Shown here one piece after another: positions 14,426 to 14,547 of a stretch of DNA of 14,547 nucleotides. Position 1 is the stretch's first letter. The number at the start of each line of letters is the position of its first letter. Position numbers and translations under genes: made by a program. The notes beneath the pieces were generated by a model. It saw only the letters and a list, made by a program, of their open reading frames with translations, had not been told where the DNA came from and made no database searches. Source of the stretch: REEB95 sp050729835 (lineage in GTDB: Bacteria > Pseudomonadota > Alphaproteobacteria > ATCC43930 > CGMCC-115725); NCBI GenBank assembly GCA_050729835.1, contig JBOHLS010000044.1, forward strand, positions 1 through 14,547, in the 5' to 3' direction.

Positions 14426-14547
14426 GGGGCTGGCCTAGATAAACCTATAGTAAATCGCGTTTTGCCCAGGCCAGTAACATTCTGTGGAGGTTGCGTGTCG
14501 GGCGGTAGTTGAAGCGCCACTCGCACTCCTTGAGGAACAAAGGGAAG
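14426..14547 (-). mobile_element. IS1595-family insertion sequence, 3' end
   Basis: The element enters from the right edge on the minus strand. Its outer end is placed at 14426, where GGGGCTGGCCTAGATAAACC begins directly after a T-run; a GGGGCTG start is what I recall for IS1595/ISXO2-type terminal repeats. The transposase stop lies 20 bases inside this end. The other end and any target duplication are outside the window. Confidence 0.65.
14445..14546 (-). CDS. IS1595-family (ISXO2-like) transposase, C-terminal fragment
   Basis: The last 33 residues of the protein are visible on the minus strand, reading FLKECEWRFNYRPTRNLHRM then LLAWAKRDLL before TAG. The ECEWRFNYRP segment is the hallmark of the C-terminal end of ISXO2-like DDE transposases. 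The rest of the gene, including the catalytic core, is beyond the right edge, so intactness cannot be judged. Confidence 0.8.
   Translation of the reverse strand, partial: FPLFLKECEWRFNYRPTRNLHRMLLAWAKRDLL

Overview
The window is high-GC DNA from an alphaproteobacterium. The evidence is a set of proteins largely restricted to that class: the CckA-ChpT-CtrA phosphorelay, SciP (DUF1153), FlbT and a DksA that lacks most of its zinc cysteines. CtrA boxes and GANTC (CcrM-type) sites lie in the intergenic regions. The CtrA sequence reminds me of Rhodospirillales-type CtrA, but I cannot fix the order without a search.

Layout. Positions 1-440 hold the 5' part of an IS3-family element on the minus strand, with orfA, the start of orfB and an A-run frameshift signal. 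Positions 416-1290 are decayed DNA: a short truncated minus-strand ORF, a truncated plus-strand ORF and a frameshifted remnant of a larger gene. Positions 1316-8848 form a cell-cycle and flagellar control cluster: cckA, dksA and flbT on the minus strand; sciP and an FlhF-like SRP-family GTPase on the plus strand; then a small fliJ-like gene (minus) divergent from ctrA (plus), with chpT (minus) convergent on ctrA. Positions 8995-11206 carry, on the minus strand, fdhD, mobA and a small lipoprotein gene. moaA, nadK and an argE-type deacetylase follow on the plus strand. From 14426 to the end is the 3' end of an IS1595-family element.

How the genes work together. CckA phosphorylates ChpT, which phosphorylates CtrA. 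SciP restrains CtrA-dependent transcription. FlbT, the FliJ-like protein and the FlhF-like GTPase belong to flagellum assembly, a classical CtrA output. Exact TTAA-N7-TTAA CtrA boxes lie upstream of cckA and between fliJ and ctrA, which suggests the pathway controls its own genes. The second block (fdhD, mobA, moaA) serves molybdenum cofactor synthesis and formate dehydrogenase maturation. nadK and argE are housekeeping metabolism.

Novelty. I see no clearly new defence, CRISPR or biosynthetic system. The most notable points are the packing of the whole CtrA pathway into about 7.5 kb with its predicted regulatory sites, an atypical short FlhF-like GTPase beside sciP, layered palindromic repeats in intergenic gaps, and a multiply frameshifted gene remnant next to the IS3 element.
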